Origin: Bacillota bacterium
GTDB lineage: Bacteria > Bacillota > Clostridia > Christensenellales > CAG-138
DNA: 64,000 nucleotides
Assembly: GCA_023459335.1 (NCBI GenBank)
Contig: JAEWUO010000020.1
Location: 124,001 to 188,000, forward strand
Direction: 5' to 3'
Shown here piece by piece: positions 55,648-64,000 of this stretch. A program made the translations under genes and the position numbers. Below the pieces are notes generated by a model, which had not been told where the DNA came from, ran no database searches, and saw only the letters and a program-made list of their open reading frames with translations. How positions within the stretch are numbered: the stretch's first letter is position 1; each line of letters begins with the position of its first letter.

Positions 55648-56565
55648 ATGAAGATGACGGCGGTGCTCACGGGGATCACGGGCAAGACAGGCGTCTATGC
55701 CGTTGAGCGCCTGATGGAACGAAAAGAGGAACTATCGGAATGCCGCTTCCGCGCGGTCGTGCGTTCGCGCGAGAAAGCGGCGTTTCTTGCGGAAAGCGGC
55801 CTGCCGGTCGAGCTGTTCTATGGAACGATTGAAGACGAGCCGTTCTTCACGGGCGTGTTGTCCGGCGCAGATACGCTGTTGCACATCGTCGGCATTCACA
55901 CGTCGATGCGCGTCGTGCCGCTCGCGATCAAAGCCGGAATCAAACGAATTATCGCCGTGCATACGACGGGTGTATACTCAAAATATAAATCCGCAAGCGC
56001 TGAATACAGGAAAATCGACAGGGAGATGACGCGGCTGTGCCGCGAAAACGGCGTTTCTCTGACTATTCTGCGACCGACGATGATCTATGGGGGCCTTGAC
56101 GACGAAAACGTCGTCAAGTTCATCGCGATGATGGACAGGCTGCCTGTGATGCCTGTGGTTTCCGGCGCGCGGTTCGCGCTCCAGCCCGTTCACCGGCGTG
56201 ATCTGGGTCGCGCGTATGCGGATGTCCTGCTGAGCGGAGCGACGGCGGGGAAGGACTACGTGCTCTCCGGTAAAGAACCGATTTTACTGCGCGATATGCT
56301 CACGGTAATTGCAGGAGATCTGAATAAACCAGCGCGTTTCGTATCAGTACCATACTGGATTGCGATATCGGGCGCGTGGATATTATTTCTGATCACACTG
56401 ACCAAAATCGATTATCGAGAAAAAGTGCAGCGTCTTGTCGAGCCGCGCGCTTATCCGCACGACGAGGCGATGCGCGACTTCGGATACTCACCCGTCGGAT
56501 TTGATTCGGGAGTAAAACAGGAAGTGAACGATTATCTGATGAAAAAACACAGAATCGAAAACTGA
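55648..56565 (+). CDS. NAD(P)-binding (NmrA/extended SDR-like) protein
   Basis: 305 residues with a Rossmann start TAVLTGITGKTGVYAVERLM, GTIEDEPFFTGVLSGADTLLHIVG, a HTTGVYSKYKSASAEYRKID segment with a catalytic-type tyrosine and lysine, and LRPTMIYGG, which is typical of NAD(P)-dependent epimerase-like or NmrA proteins. A hydrophobic segment near residue 235-255 may touch the membrane. It is 23 bp upstream of the GT-C-like gene, with which it may function in glycan modification. ATGs at 55648 and 55654 are both possible; TATAAT at 55612-55617 is the likely -10. Confidence 0.8.
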   Translation: MKMTAVLTGITGKTGVYAVERLMERKEELSECRFRAVVRSREKAAFLAESGLPVELFYGTIEDEPFFTGVLSGADTLLHIVGIHTSMRVVPLAIKAGIKRIIAVHTTGVYSKYKSASAEYRKIDREMTRLCRENGVSLTILRPTMIYGGLDDENVVKFIAMMDRLPVMPVVSGARFALQPVHRRDLGRAYADVLLSGATAGKDYVLSGKEPILLRDMLTVIAGDLNKPARFVSVPYWIAISGAWILFLITLTKIDYREKVQRLVEPRAYPHDEAMRDFGYSPVGFDSGVKQEVNDYLMKKHRIEN

Positions 56566-56588
56566 AAAAGACGGATAGGAGAACACAC

Positions 56589-58148
56589 ATGGCAGAGAAA
56601 CTTCGGTTTGGGCACAGATTTTCCCGTTTTTCGCAGGGGGCGGTCGCGCTCATCGCGCTCGTCATCTTCGCGTTTCTTTCCATCGTCGGCCTGGTGCAGA
56701 CCTGCCACGTGGATATCGGCTTTTCAACGGGGAACGACGAACACGTCTCGTGGAACCCTGACCATATCATCATCAATCTCGTCGTATTTACGGTGCTTCT
56801 GGTACTGGCTCTGCTGCTGATGCGGGTTCAGGTTAAACGGAAAACGGTATTTTGGGTTACGGCAGGGTCTGTTCTGATCACCGCAGCCGTCGGCGCATGG
56901 TGGGTTCTATCCGCGCACGCGACCCCGACCGCAGACTCGAAAATGATCACAATGGGCGCGCAGCAGCTCATCAGCGGCGAAGCGCAGAGCGTATTGTCAG
57001 GCGATTATTTTCACGTCTATCCATTTCAGCTTGGATTCCTGCTGTTTTCGGAAGGATTTTTCCGGATATTCGGCGTAGGCGCGTTTACGCAGTTTCAATT
57101 GATGAACGTAATTTTAGTCTGCGCAAACGAAATTGCGGTGGTTCTGATTGCGAGGGAACTATTCGACGACGCGCGCGTAGAGCTTCTTACCGCGATTCTT
57201 TTGGCTCTTTGCCTGCAGCCCGCGTTTTTAAGCACGTTTATCTATGGCACGATTCCCGGTATGATGCTTGCTACGTGGAGCATCTATTTCGTCATTCGCC
57301 TGATTAAAACAGGTAGGTTTGCTTCTATGATTCCCGCGTTCATTTTCATTATGATCGCGATAATGATCAAGAAGAACTTCTGGATCGCACTGATCGCAGA
57401 AGCGGCAATGATATTTCTATATGTGCTTCGAACCAGAAAACATCTTCTGCTGATCGGCCTTGCGGTCATGTTCGCGGGATCGGTGCTGCTTCCTAAAGGC
57501 GTTCAGGCATATTACGAGGACAGAATAGGGATATCCTATGGCAAGGGGACGCCGCAGCTGGCGTGGCTTGTAACTGGATTTCGCGATTCGAGCCTGGGTC
57601 CCGGCTGGTATAACAGTTATACCAGCAACGTTCTGCGCGATAACGATTTTAACTATGATCAAACGCTCGCCCTGTGCAAAGCGGATTTTCTCGAGCGCGC
57701 ACAACTGTTTGCCTCCCGCCCGATCTATCTCGGCTCGTTTTTCTTTAAAAAAATCACAAGTCAGTGGAACGAACCTGAATTTCAGTCGCTCTGGAGCAGC
57801 GCGACGGAACCCAACAACGACAGAAGCGCACCGATCTCTGCGTTTGTCGAAAGCCTCGGCAGAGGCGAGGCGAGCGATACCGTTCACGAATATTTCAACC
57901 AGCTGATGCAGTTTGTCTATCTTGCGATGACGGTCTCCTTTTTCGCGTTTTTTCGAAAGAAGGAGGAACGGGACGAAGCGCGTATGATCATACCAACCAT
58001 TCTCATCGGCGCTGCGGTGTACCATACCCTGTTCGAAGCGAAGTCGCAGTATGCCATTATCTATGTGCCGATGATGCTGCCCTACGCCGCGTTTGGCGTC
58101 AAGTGGCTGAGCGATCGGCTGAAGAAGAAAACAGGCACGCAATCCTGA
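56589..58148 (+). CDS. Multi-pass membrane protein, probable GT-C-type glycosyltransferase
   Basis: 519 residues with about twelve hydrophobic segments (for example 19-38, 62-80, 87-108, 150-200, 210-300) and a short soluble part near residues 305-430. The loop after the third helix reads ATPTADSKMITMGAQQLISG, an acidic position where GT-C enzymes hold the catalytic Asp. It shares overall layout with the three proteins at 31-37 kb but not obvious sequence identity. Preceded closely by an NAD(P)-binding gene, it may add sugars to a lipid or wall polymer. Specific activity unknown. Confidence 0.65.
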   Translation: MAEKLRFGHRFSRFSQGAVALIALVIFAFLSIVGLVQTCHVDIGFSTGNDEHVSWNPDHIIINLVVFTVLLVLALLLMRVQVKRKTVFWVTAGSVLITAAVGAWWVLSAHATPTADSKMITMGAQQLISGEAQSVLSGDYFHVYPFQLGFLLFSEGFFRIFGVGAFTQFQLMNVILVCANEIAVVLIARELFDDARVELLTAILLALCLQPAFLSTFIYGTIPGMMLATWSIYFVIRLIKTGRFASMIPAFIFIMIAIMIKKNFWIALIAEAAMIFLYVLRTRKHLLLIGLAVMFAGSVLLPKGVQAYYEDRIGISYGKGTPQLAWLVTGFRDSSLGPGWYNSYTSNVLRDNDFNYDQTLALCKADFLERAQLFASRPIYLGSFFFKKITSQWNEPEFQSLWSSATEPNNDRSAPISAFVESLGRGEASDTVHEYFNQLMQFVYLAMTVSFFAFFRKKEERDEARMIIPTILIGAAVYHTLFEAKSQYAIIYVPMMLPYAAFGVKWLSDRLKKKTGTQS

Positions 58149-58156
58149 CAGAATGC

Positions 58157-58189
58157 AAAGAGGCGAGGATTTACCCCGCCTCTTTTTTT
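58157..58189 (+). terminator. Terminator after the 56.6-58.1 kb gene
   Basis: AAAGAGGCG/CGCCTCTTT around an 11-nt loop is followed by TTTTTTT. It lies in the convergent gap with the SPFH gene and may also help terminate that transcript. Confidence 0.85.
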
Positions 58190-58201
58190 GCGTCTGGATT
58201 A

Positions 58202-59047
58202 TTACTCACCCAGGCCGATGTCGATCAGCGTGCTTCCGCCGTTGGTGACTTTTGGCAGTTGTCCGTCCCACTTCTGCAGCGTTTCATACTTCAGCAGCGT
58301 ATCGCTCAGCGATTCCGCAATGGTACGGTTGCTTTCCGCCGTCGCGTTCGCGAGCAGTTTGATCTTGTCCGCCTCCGCCTGCGCGGCGATGACCTGTTTC
58401 TGCGCTTCGGTGTTGGCGATGACGAGCGCCTGCTCCTGCTCGGTGCGGGTTTTGATCAGATTCTGTTCGGCGACCTGCTTGGCTTCGATCGCGCTGATGT
58501 ACTCCTCAGTGAAGTCCCAGTTGATGATGTTGAGATCGTCGACGATGATGCCGTATTCGTTCAGCTTCGTATTGAGGTTTTCGTCTAGTAAAACGCTCAC
58601 TTCTCCGCGGGAGCTGACGAGCTGCTGCGCGGTATAGTTCGCCGTCACGGCCTTCAGCACTTCGTTGATCGCCGGAACGACGAGGACGTCGTCATACCCG
58701 AGACCGACCTGCTTGTAGACCTCCGCGCTGGAGGACTTGTTGATGTGGTAGTTGACCGCGATGACGGTGGACACCGTCTGCAGATCTTTGCTGAAGGCTT
58801 CGGTGGTGACTTCGGTTTTCACAATCCGGTTGTTTATGGCGACAACCTTCTGCGCGAACGGCACCTTGAAGTGGATTCCCTCCTGCAAGACGATAGGACT
58901 GACCTTTCCAAACGTCAGGATGACGCCTGTCTGGCCCGCTTCGACGACCACGATGCTGCCGGCCAGCACGATGATTACCAAAATTAACAGGATCAGGTAA
59001 CCAGTGATTTTTCCGACGGCAAAATTTCCTGCTTTATCTCTGAACAT
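58202..59047 (-). CDS. SPFH/prohibitin-family membrane protein
   Basis: 281 residues: a single N-terminal transmembrane helix (about 13-36, YLILLILVIIVLAGSIVVV), then an SPFH domain (VEAGQTGVILTFGKVSPIVLQEGIHFKVPF, shown as one domain from residue 40) and a coiled-coil-like helix rich in Glu/Ala/Gln (EQNLIKTRTEQEQALVIANT). This is the prohibitin/HflC type that scaffolds membrane proteases and microdomains. The ATG at 59047 follows AAAGGAGAGTGTT. It is monocistronic, with a TTGACC-N16-TATAAT promoter just upstream. Confidence 0.9.
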   Translation of the reverse strand: MFRDKAGNFAVGKITGYLILLILVIIVLAGSIVVVEAGQTGVILTFGKVSPIVLQEGIHFKVPFAQKVVAINNRIVKTEVTTEAFSKDLQTVSTVIAVNYHINKSSSAEVYKQVGLGYDDVLVVPAINEVLKAVTANYTAQQLVSSRGEVSVLLDENLNTKLNEYGIIVDDLNIINWDFTEEYISAIEAKQVAEQNLIKTRTEQEQALVIANTEAQKQVIAAQAEADKIKLLANATAESNRTIAESLSDTLLKYETLQKWDGQLPKVTNGGSTLIDIGLGE

Positions 59048-59076
59048 AACACTCTCCTTTATTGTCATCTGAAATT

Positions 59077-59104
59077 ATTATACCATATCGTCCGTCGCGG
59101 TCAA
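59077..59104 (-). promoter_or_regulatory. Promoter of the SPFH gene
   Basis: On the minus strand TTGACC (59099-59104), 16 bp and TATAAT (59077-59082) precede the start codon by about 30 bp. Confidence 0.7.
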
Positions 59105-59120
59105 TTCGCACGCACGTAAG

Positions 59121-59151
59121 AAAAGATAAAAGCGGGTAACGCCCCGCTTTT
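59121..59151 (-). terminator. Terminator after the xdh gene
   Basis: On the minus strand AAGCGGG/CCCGCTT is followed by TTATCTTTTC, about 15 bp after the xdh stop. Confidence 0.8.
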
Positions 59152-59166
59152 CGTAATTCTTTCTGT

Positions 59167-61731
59167 TTATTTCTTACTGTAAGGCGTATTATCCAGCGGC
59201 AGTTTGGTACGAAAAACGCCGTCGCGGTTGTAATACGCAAGCTGCACCGCCGGCGCGGTGGGGATGGAACAGATCTCGCCGACGCCTTTCGCGCCGCAGG
59301 CCAGATTGTCCTTTGATGCTTTGCCGACGATGATCGGGTGAAGCTCCGGCGTCATGTTCGCTTTGAATAGGCCCAGGGTTCCGAATCTTCGCGTGGGTTT
59401 TCCGTTTTCCAGCGGGAAGTCTTCGCTCAGCGCGTAACCGAGGCTCATGACTACGCCGCCTTCGATCTGCCCTTCGAGCGAAACGGGGTTGACCGCACGC
59501 CCGACGTCATGCGCCGCCGTGACGCAGGAAACGCGGTCGTCGTCGTCCAGCTCAACCACATGCGTCGCATAACCGTATGCGATGTGCGAGACGGGATTTG
59601 GCTTATCCGACCCCATGGGATCTGTGACGCCCTCGTATTCGCCCAGAAAGCTCCGGCCTTCCAGCGCATCCAGCGAACCAGCCGCATCCATCGCCTCTTT
59701 TACCAGTTTCGCTGCGCGAACAGCGGCCTCGCCCGTAAAAAGCGTTTGTCTGGATGCGGTGGTGTTGCCCGCGTTCGGCGCATTAGAGGTGTCCGGAACG
59801 TGATAGACGATCTGTTCCAGCGGCAGGCCGGTGATTTCCTTGACGAACTGCGTTTGAATCGTACCCATACCCTGACCGATGCAGGCGGCGGAGGAATGCA
59901 GGTGCAGCTTTCCGCCAAGTACTTCGATCCGGCAGCGGCCGATATCCGGCACGCCGACGCCGAGGCCGCTGTTTTTCATCGCGCAGGCGATGCCGGCCTT
60001 CGGGCTGCGCTCCATAATTGAACGAACCGCGTCCAGTGTCTCCACGAGGGCGGTGGTTTCGTCCGCAAACTGTCCGTTGGGCAAAACCTGACCGGGACGG
60101 ATTGCGTTTTGATAACGGAATTCGAACGGCGTTAACCCGACCATTTCTGCAAGCTGATTGATGTTGCATTCCGTAGCAAAGCAGCTCTGCGGCACGCCGA
60201 AGCCGCGGAACGCGCCGCCCGGCGGGTTGTTGGTGTAGTACGCATAACCTTCGATGTCTACGTTTTGATAATTATACGGCCCCGCAGCGTGCGTGCATGC
60301 GCGCTGCAGCACCGGCCCGCCGAGAGATGCATAGGCGCCGCTGTCCGCGAAAATGCGCGCGCGCATGGCGGTGAGTTTCCCCGTCTCGTCGCATGCGGTA
60401 GTGAAGTCCATCTCCATCGCGTGCCGTTTCGGGTGGACGAGCAGGCTGTCCGCGCGAGAAAAGCGAACCTTGACCGGACGCTTGAGTAAATAGCAGGCGA
60501 GCGCGGCGTGGTGCTGCACGCTCATGTCTTCCTTGCCGCCGAATCCGCCGCCGATCATCATCGCCGTGACGCGAACCTGCTCCGGCGAAAGCCCGAGCAG
60601 GGCGGCGCATTCCTTGCGCGTCTGATAAACGCCCTGATCGCCGCTAAAAACATGCACGCCGTCGCCTTCCGTTTCGGCGACCGCGCATTCAGGTTCCAGA
60701 AACGCATGGTCGGTAAACGGCACGCTGTAATGATTAGTCACCACGTGCGCGCTATTTTGAATCGCCAGATCGACATCTCCGCGTTTTACAAACTGAAATG
60801 AAAGCAGGTTGTCCTTTCGATCGAGATGTACGAGCTCGAAACCGTCTTTTCTCGCGTCCTCCGATGAAAGGATGGGACACAGCGGTTCGTACTCCGCCTT
60901 GACGGCGGCTTTTCCCGCCTCCAGCGCGGCTGCGTTTTCCGCGACGACGAGCGCGATGGCGTCTCCTAAAAAGTGCGTGATGCCGCCGACGGGGATCATC
61001 ACGTCGTAATCCTGAACAAGATGGCCGATCTTCTTTGCGCCTGGGACGTCGTCCGCGGTGAATACGGCGGCCACGCCGGGAACGGCCTTTGCGGCGGAGG
61101 TGTCAAGTGAGAGGAGCTTTGCGCGCGGATACGCGCTGCGTACGGCGGAACCAAGAAGCATGCCGGGCAGGTGTATGTCGTCGGCATACATGGCTTTTCC
61201 GAGCGTTTTATCGACGGCTTCGATTCGCCGTATGCTGTCTCCGACGCTGCCGGGCAGCTCGGTTTGCGGCACTTCTGTGTTTTCGCGAAAGAGTTTTGCC
61301 GAGAGGAGCACCGCGTCCTCGATTTTCTTATAGCCCGTGCAGCGGCAGATGTTGTTTTTAATCGCTTCTTTAATTTCCGTGCGGGAAGGAGAAATGTTCT
61401 GATCAAGCAATCCTTTCGCGCTGATGACCATACCGGGTGTACAGAAACCGCACTGCACCGCGCCGGAAACGGCGAATGCGTACGCGTACACGTTTTTTTC
61501 GCGAACGGAAAGCCCTTCGACCGTGACGATCGACTTACCGTCTAGTTTGTCCGTCTGCTGGACACAGGCTTTCGTAGCCTTTCCGTCGATGAGCACCATA
61601 CAGGTGCCGCACGCGCCTTCGGAACAGCCGTTTTTCACGCTGGTTAAAAGAAGCGTATCCCGCAGAAACGGAAGCAGCTTTTGATTTTGATCTACGGAAT
61701 AAGTTTGTCCGTTGACGGTGAGCAGCGCCAT
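59167..61731 (-). CDS. Molybdenum hydroxylase, selenium-dependent xanthine dehydrogenase type
   Basis: 854 residues. An N-terminal [2Fe-2S] pair: plant-type GCSEGACGTCMVL...C (about residues 36-60) and a second domain with CGFCTPGM and CRCTGYKK (about 95-135). Then the two molybdopterin domains from residue 170: TLGKAMYADDI, GGGFGGKEDMS, GGAFRGFGVPQ, GQGMGTIQTQ and the catalytic glutamate in ACGAKGVGEICS. There is no FAD domain. The one-chain layout and the adjacent ygfK match the selenium-dependent molybdenum hydroxylase clusters; the selenium is a labile ligand and cannot be seen in sequence. AGGGGGAATCTC precedes the ATG at 61731. It may act on xanthine, hypoxanthine or other purines. Confidence 0.9.
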   Translation of the reverse strand: MALLTVNGQTYSVDQNQKLLPFLRDTLLLTSVKNGCSEGACGTCMVLIDGKATKACVQQTDKLDGKSIVTVEGLSVREKNVYAYAFAVSGAVQCGFCTPGMVISAKGLLDQNISPSRTEIKEAIKNNICRCTGYKKIEDAVLLSAKLFRENTEVPQTELPGSVGDSIRRIEAVDKTLGKAMYADDIHLPGMLLGSAVRSAYPRAKLLSLDTSAAKAVPGVAAVFTADDVPGAKKIGHLVQDYDVMIPVGGITHFLGDAIALVVAENAAALEAGKAAVKAEYEPLCPILSSEDARKDGFELVHLDRKDNLLSFQFVKRGDVDLAIQNSAHVVTNHYSVPFTDHAFLEPECAVAETEGDGVHVFSGDQGVYQTRKECAALLGLSPEQVRVTAMMIGGGFGGKEDMSVQHHAALACYLLKRPVKVRFSRADSLLVHPKRHAMEMDFTTACDETGKLTAMRARIFADSGAYASLGGPVLQRACTHAAGPYNYQNVDIEGYAYYTNNPPGGAFRGFGVPQSCFATECNINQLAEMVGLTPFEFRYQNAIRPGQVLPNGQFADETTALVETLDAVRSIMERSPKAGIACAMKNSGLGVGVPDIGRCRIEVLGGKLHLHSSAACIGQGMGTIQTQFVKEITGLPLEQIVYHVPDTSNAPNAGNTTASRQTLFTGEAAVRAAKLVKEAMDAAGSLDALEGRSFLGEYEGVTDPMGSDKPNPVSHIAYGYATHVVELDDDDRVSCVTAAHDVGRAVNPVSLEGQIEGGVVMSLGYALSEDFPLENGKPTRRFGTLGLFKANMTPELHPIIVGKASKDNLACGAKGVGEICSIPTAPAVQLAYYNRDGVFRTKLPLDNTPYSKK

Positions 61732-61773
61732 GAGATTCCCCCTGATAAAATTCGGTGGAATCATGCAGAACGG

Positions 61774-64000
61774 TCAGATCAGATATCCGTAATCCCGGAT
61801 GACCGCGCTGATGATTTTTTCAATGTCGGGATCGATTTTATTTTCGCCAAGCTTCACGGAGGCGACCTCATCCAGACGAAGCTTGACTTTTCCGCCGCCG
61901 AGTATGAGGAAGCCTTTGTTTTCACTCTGGTCGAATTCCCGCTCCGTTGAGAAGAGCGTGAGCTTTTCTTTGTAAGGCGCGCTGTCGTAAGGGCAGAACG
62001 CCGTGCAGTTGCCGCACTCGTTGCACATACGGTCGACATGGATGATCTGCGGCATATCCATGCCTTCGACTTCTATGGCGATATTCGCGCGGTTCGGACA
62101 GACCTGTACGCAGCACTCGCAGATGGTGGAGCAGGCAAGGCAGCGCTCCGTCTCACGGCCTGCGCTGTCGTAAACCGCCAGAGATCCTTGTTTTGCGAGG
62201 CAGTTGCCGGAACAGGCTTTCGACTCTTGCGGAATCGTGACGGCGTATTTACCCACGATCGCATCCGCGACTTTGCGCGCGTCCGCGATGGCTTCCACGA
62301 CCGTAGCCGGGCCGCGGTTTGCATCCCCGATGACGAACACGTTTTTTTCGCTGGTTTCGAGCGTATCGGGATTTACTTTTACCGCACCGCGTTCAGTGAG
62401 CGCGATGCCGCTGTCTATAAAATCCTTTGCGATCACTTTTTCGCCGATCGCCGAAACCAGAAGCGAGCAGGGGATCGCGACCAACTCGTCCGTTTCCACG
62501 GAGGAACGCCTGCCGCTTGCGTCCGGCTCGCCGAGCACGCATTTTTTACAGATCAGCCTGCCGTCCTTGATCGAAACGGGGCTGAGCAATTCCTGAAATT
62601 CGACGCCCTCTTCGAGCGCGAGCTGCAGTTCTTCCTCGTCCGCGGGCATATAGCGCCTTGTGCGGCGGTAAACGATGCTCGCGCTTACGACGCCGTTTAT
62701 GCGCTTTGCCGCGCGCGCGGCGTCCATCGCGGTATTGCCGCCGCCGACGATGACGACGTGCGCGCCGACATCTTTCAGCGTTTCGCATTTATACTGTTCC
62801 AGGAAATCGAGCACGTTCATGCTCTCGCCTTCCGGCAGTTTCAGATTACCGTGCTCCCAAGCGCCGGTTGCGAAGATTACGTGCGTAAATCCGTTCTTTT
62901 TTAGCTCTGCGACGCGGGGGGCAATGGTATTGACCTTGATCTGCGCACCCATGGTTTTCAGCAGGTCGACGTCCCTGTCCATGCCGTAATCGCCGATTCG
63001 GAACCCCGGAATCACATAACGTACGATCCCGCCGAGCTCCGCGCGCCGTTCGAATATGGTGACTTTCGCGCCCTGACGGCCGAGCAGATAGCCCGCCGCC
63101 ATGCCCGCCGGACCGCCGCCGACGATGGCGACGCTAGCGTCCGATTTTCCGGAGGGTTTCAATTGACCGATCAGGCTGTCGAATCCCTCGCGCGCGGCGA
63201 GCAGTTTCGCGTCGCGAATATGCACGCTCTCCTCATAGAATCCGCGCGTGCATTTATCCATGCAGCGGTGCGAACAGATGCGACCCGTGATGAATGGAAG
63301 CGGATTGCGTTCGAGGATGAGCTTCAGCGCTTCGGCATATTTCCGGTCGCCGACCAGACGAACATATTCTGGGATATCCTGCTGAATCGGGCAGCCGTGT
63401 TCGCAGGGTGCGATGAAGCAGCTGGTCAGCGGGACTTTTTGTTTGATTTTGCGGATGGGCAGCGGTTTAACGGACTTCCTGTGGCGTTCGTCCGTGCGGG
63501 CGGCGCGGGCGAGGTAAGCGACCTTGCCGACCGAAACGCCTTCGAACGGGCCGTATTCTTCTTTTGCCAGCTTTTCGGCGATCTGCTTGGCACGCTGGTA
63601 ACCGCCGGGCTTTAACAGCGTCGTGGCCAATGTAACGGGCCAGATGCCCGCGTCGTAGAGTTCCGCGATGTTGTAAAAATCCGCGCCGCCGGAGAAGGAA
63701 ATGCGGATTCTGCCGTCGAACTCGCGGCTGAGACGATGCGCCAGTTCAATGGTCAGCGGATAGAGCGAACGCCCGCTCATATATATCTCGGTTCCGGGCA
63801 GTTCGTTTCGCGCGATGCCGACGGGGAAGGTGTTGGTCAGCTTCAACCCGAACTGAACGCCGTTTCCGCAGGCGAGATCGATCAGGCGTTTGAACATCGG
63901 GATCGCGTCGCGGTACTGCAGATCGTCGTTAAAATGAAAATCGTCGAAGACCAGATAATCGTAACCCATGTCGTCCAAGGTCTTGCGCGCAAACTGATAC
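61774..64000 (-). CDS. ygfK: YgfK-type iron-sulfur flavoprotein (putative selenate reductase subunit), N-terminus cut off by the window
   Basis: At least 741 residues of open frame run off the window end; the TTG at 63978 is internal, since YQFARKTLDD continues upstream. The visible part has a TIM-barrel-like end, a double-cluster region related to glutamate synthase small subunits (CEHGCPIQQDIPEYV, CSHRCMDKCTRG), FAD site VAIVGGGPAGMAAGYLL, NAD(P) site VVIVGGGNTAMDAARAA, and C-terminal ferredoxin clusters (CVQVCPNRA and CNECGNCTAFCPYD). YgfK is about 1000 residues and co-occurs with selenium-dependent Xdh, ssnA and hyuA. Here it lies 42 bp upstream of xdh and probably transfers electrons from the hydroxylase. 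Confidence 0.92.
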   Translation of the reverse strand, partial: YQFARKTLDDMGYDYLVFDDFHFNDDLQYRDAIPMFKRLIDLACGNGVQFGLKLTNTFPVGIARNELPGTEIYMSGRSLYPLTIELAHRLSREFDGRIRISFSGGADFYNIAELYDAGIWPVTLATTLLKPGGYQRAKQIAEKLAKEEYGPFEGVSVGKVAYLARAARTDERHRKSVKPLPIRKIKQKVPLTSCFIAPCEHGCPIQQDIPEYVRLVGDRKYAEALKLILERNPLPFITGRICSHRCMDKCTRGFYEESVHIRDAKLLAAREGFDSLIGQLKPSGKSDASVAIVGGGPAGMAAGYLLGRQGAKVTIFERRAELGGIVRYVIPGFRIGDYGMDRDVDLLKTMGAQIKVNTIAPRVAELKKNGFTHVIFATGAWEHGNLKLPEGESMNVLDFLEQYKCETLKDVGAHVVIVGGGNTAMDAARAAKRINGVVSASIVYRRTRRYMPADEEELQLALEEGVEFQELLSPVSIKDGRLICKKCVLGEPDASGRRSSVETDELVAIPCSLLVSAIGEKVIAKDFIDSGIALTERGAVKVNPDTLETSEKNVFVIGDANRGPATVVEAIADARKVADAIVGKYAVTIPQESKACSGNCLAKQGSLAVYDSAGRETERCLACSTICECCVQVCPNRANIAIEVEGMDMPQIIHVDRMCNECGNCTAFCPYDSAPYKEKLTLFSTEREFDQSENKGFLILGGGKVKLRLDEVASVKLGENKIDPDIEKIISAVIRDYGYLI

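Overview
The window looks like a chromosome segment of a Clostridia-type Bacillota. Supporting signs are a RemA (DUF370) homologue next to gmk and rpoZ, a perfect CIRCE operator before groESL, ScpA/ScpB, RqcH, the DUF512 radical-SAM/der/plsY run, PadR-DUF1700 and GntR(YtrA)-ABC pairs, and strong AGGAGG-type ribosome-binding sites. Base composition is fairly GC-rich for the group, except for AT-rich accessory patches near 31-35 kb and 42.9-43.3 kb. I cannot name a genus.

Layout. 0-9.5 kb (minus strand): priA (cut by the window start), rpoZ, gmk, remA, yicC, an AIR-synthase-like gene, ligA and pcrA. 9.6-10.7 kb (plus): rdgB and a YfcE-like phosphodiesterase. 10.8-15.4 kb (minus): an M50 protease with scpA-scpB, then yerC-rqcH, then rpsT. 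15.7-21.3 kb (plus): groES-groEL, then DUF512-der-plsY. 21.3-24.6 kb (minus): a lysine/diaminopimelate operon asd-dapA-dapB whose DapB carries an aspartokinase-type ACT tail. 24.8-30.5 kb (plus): a methyltransferase, hslO, a TPR protein, an RlmL-like methyltransferase and an ApgM-type mutase. 30.6-37.9 kb is accessory: tRNA-Ser(GGA), an IS3 transposase remnant, three large multi-pass membrane proteins that look like GT-C glycosyltransferases, a 3' fragment of a second tRNA-Ser gene, and a frameshifted surface-type protein. 37.9-44.4 kb: a [FeFe]-hydrogenase-like protein divergent from a GntR-ABC cassette, an Amt-PII fusion behind a terminator-like leader, and PadR-DUF1700. 44.4-47.1 kb: two SDR oxidoreductases and a DUF89 protein. 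47.2-55.5 kb: a lipoate-dependent 2-oxoacid dehydrogenase complex in the order E2-E3-E1(alpha-beta fused), transketolase and lipoate ligase. 55.6-58.1 kb: an NAD(P)-binding protein and another GT-C-like protein. 58.2-64 kb (minus): an SPFH protein and an xdh-ygfK pair of the selenium-dependent molybdenum hydroxylase type, with ygfK cut by the window end.

How the genes work together. The asd-dapA-dapB operon converts aspartyl phosphate to tetrahydrodipicolinate, and the ACT tail suggests end-product control at DapB. LplA can charge the E2 lipoyl domain with scavenged lipoate. Amt and PII are one polypeptide, so ammonium uptake and nitrogen sensing are physically coupled. YgfK is probably the redox partner of the Xdh.

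Points most worth checking: the DapB-ACT fusion; a terminator hairpin ending at the amt-PII ribosome-binding site; three genes whose start codon sits 6-7 nt after a good -10 box (candidate leaderless mRNAs); duplications of the 3' ends of der and dapB; and the tRNA-Ser-bounded accessory segment. I found no CRISPR array, prophage or intact insertion sequence.
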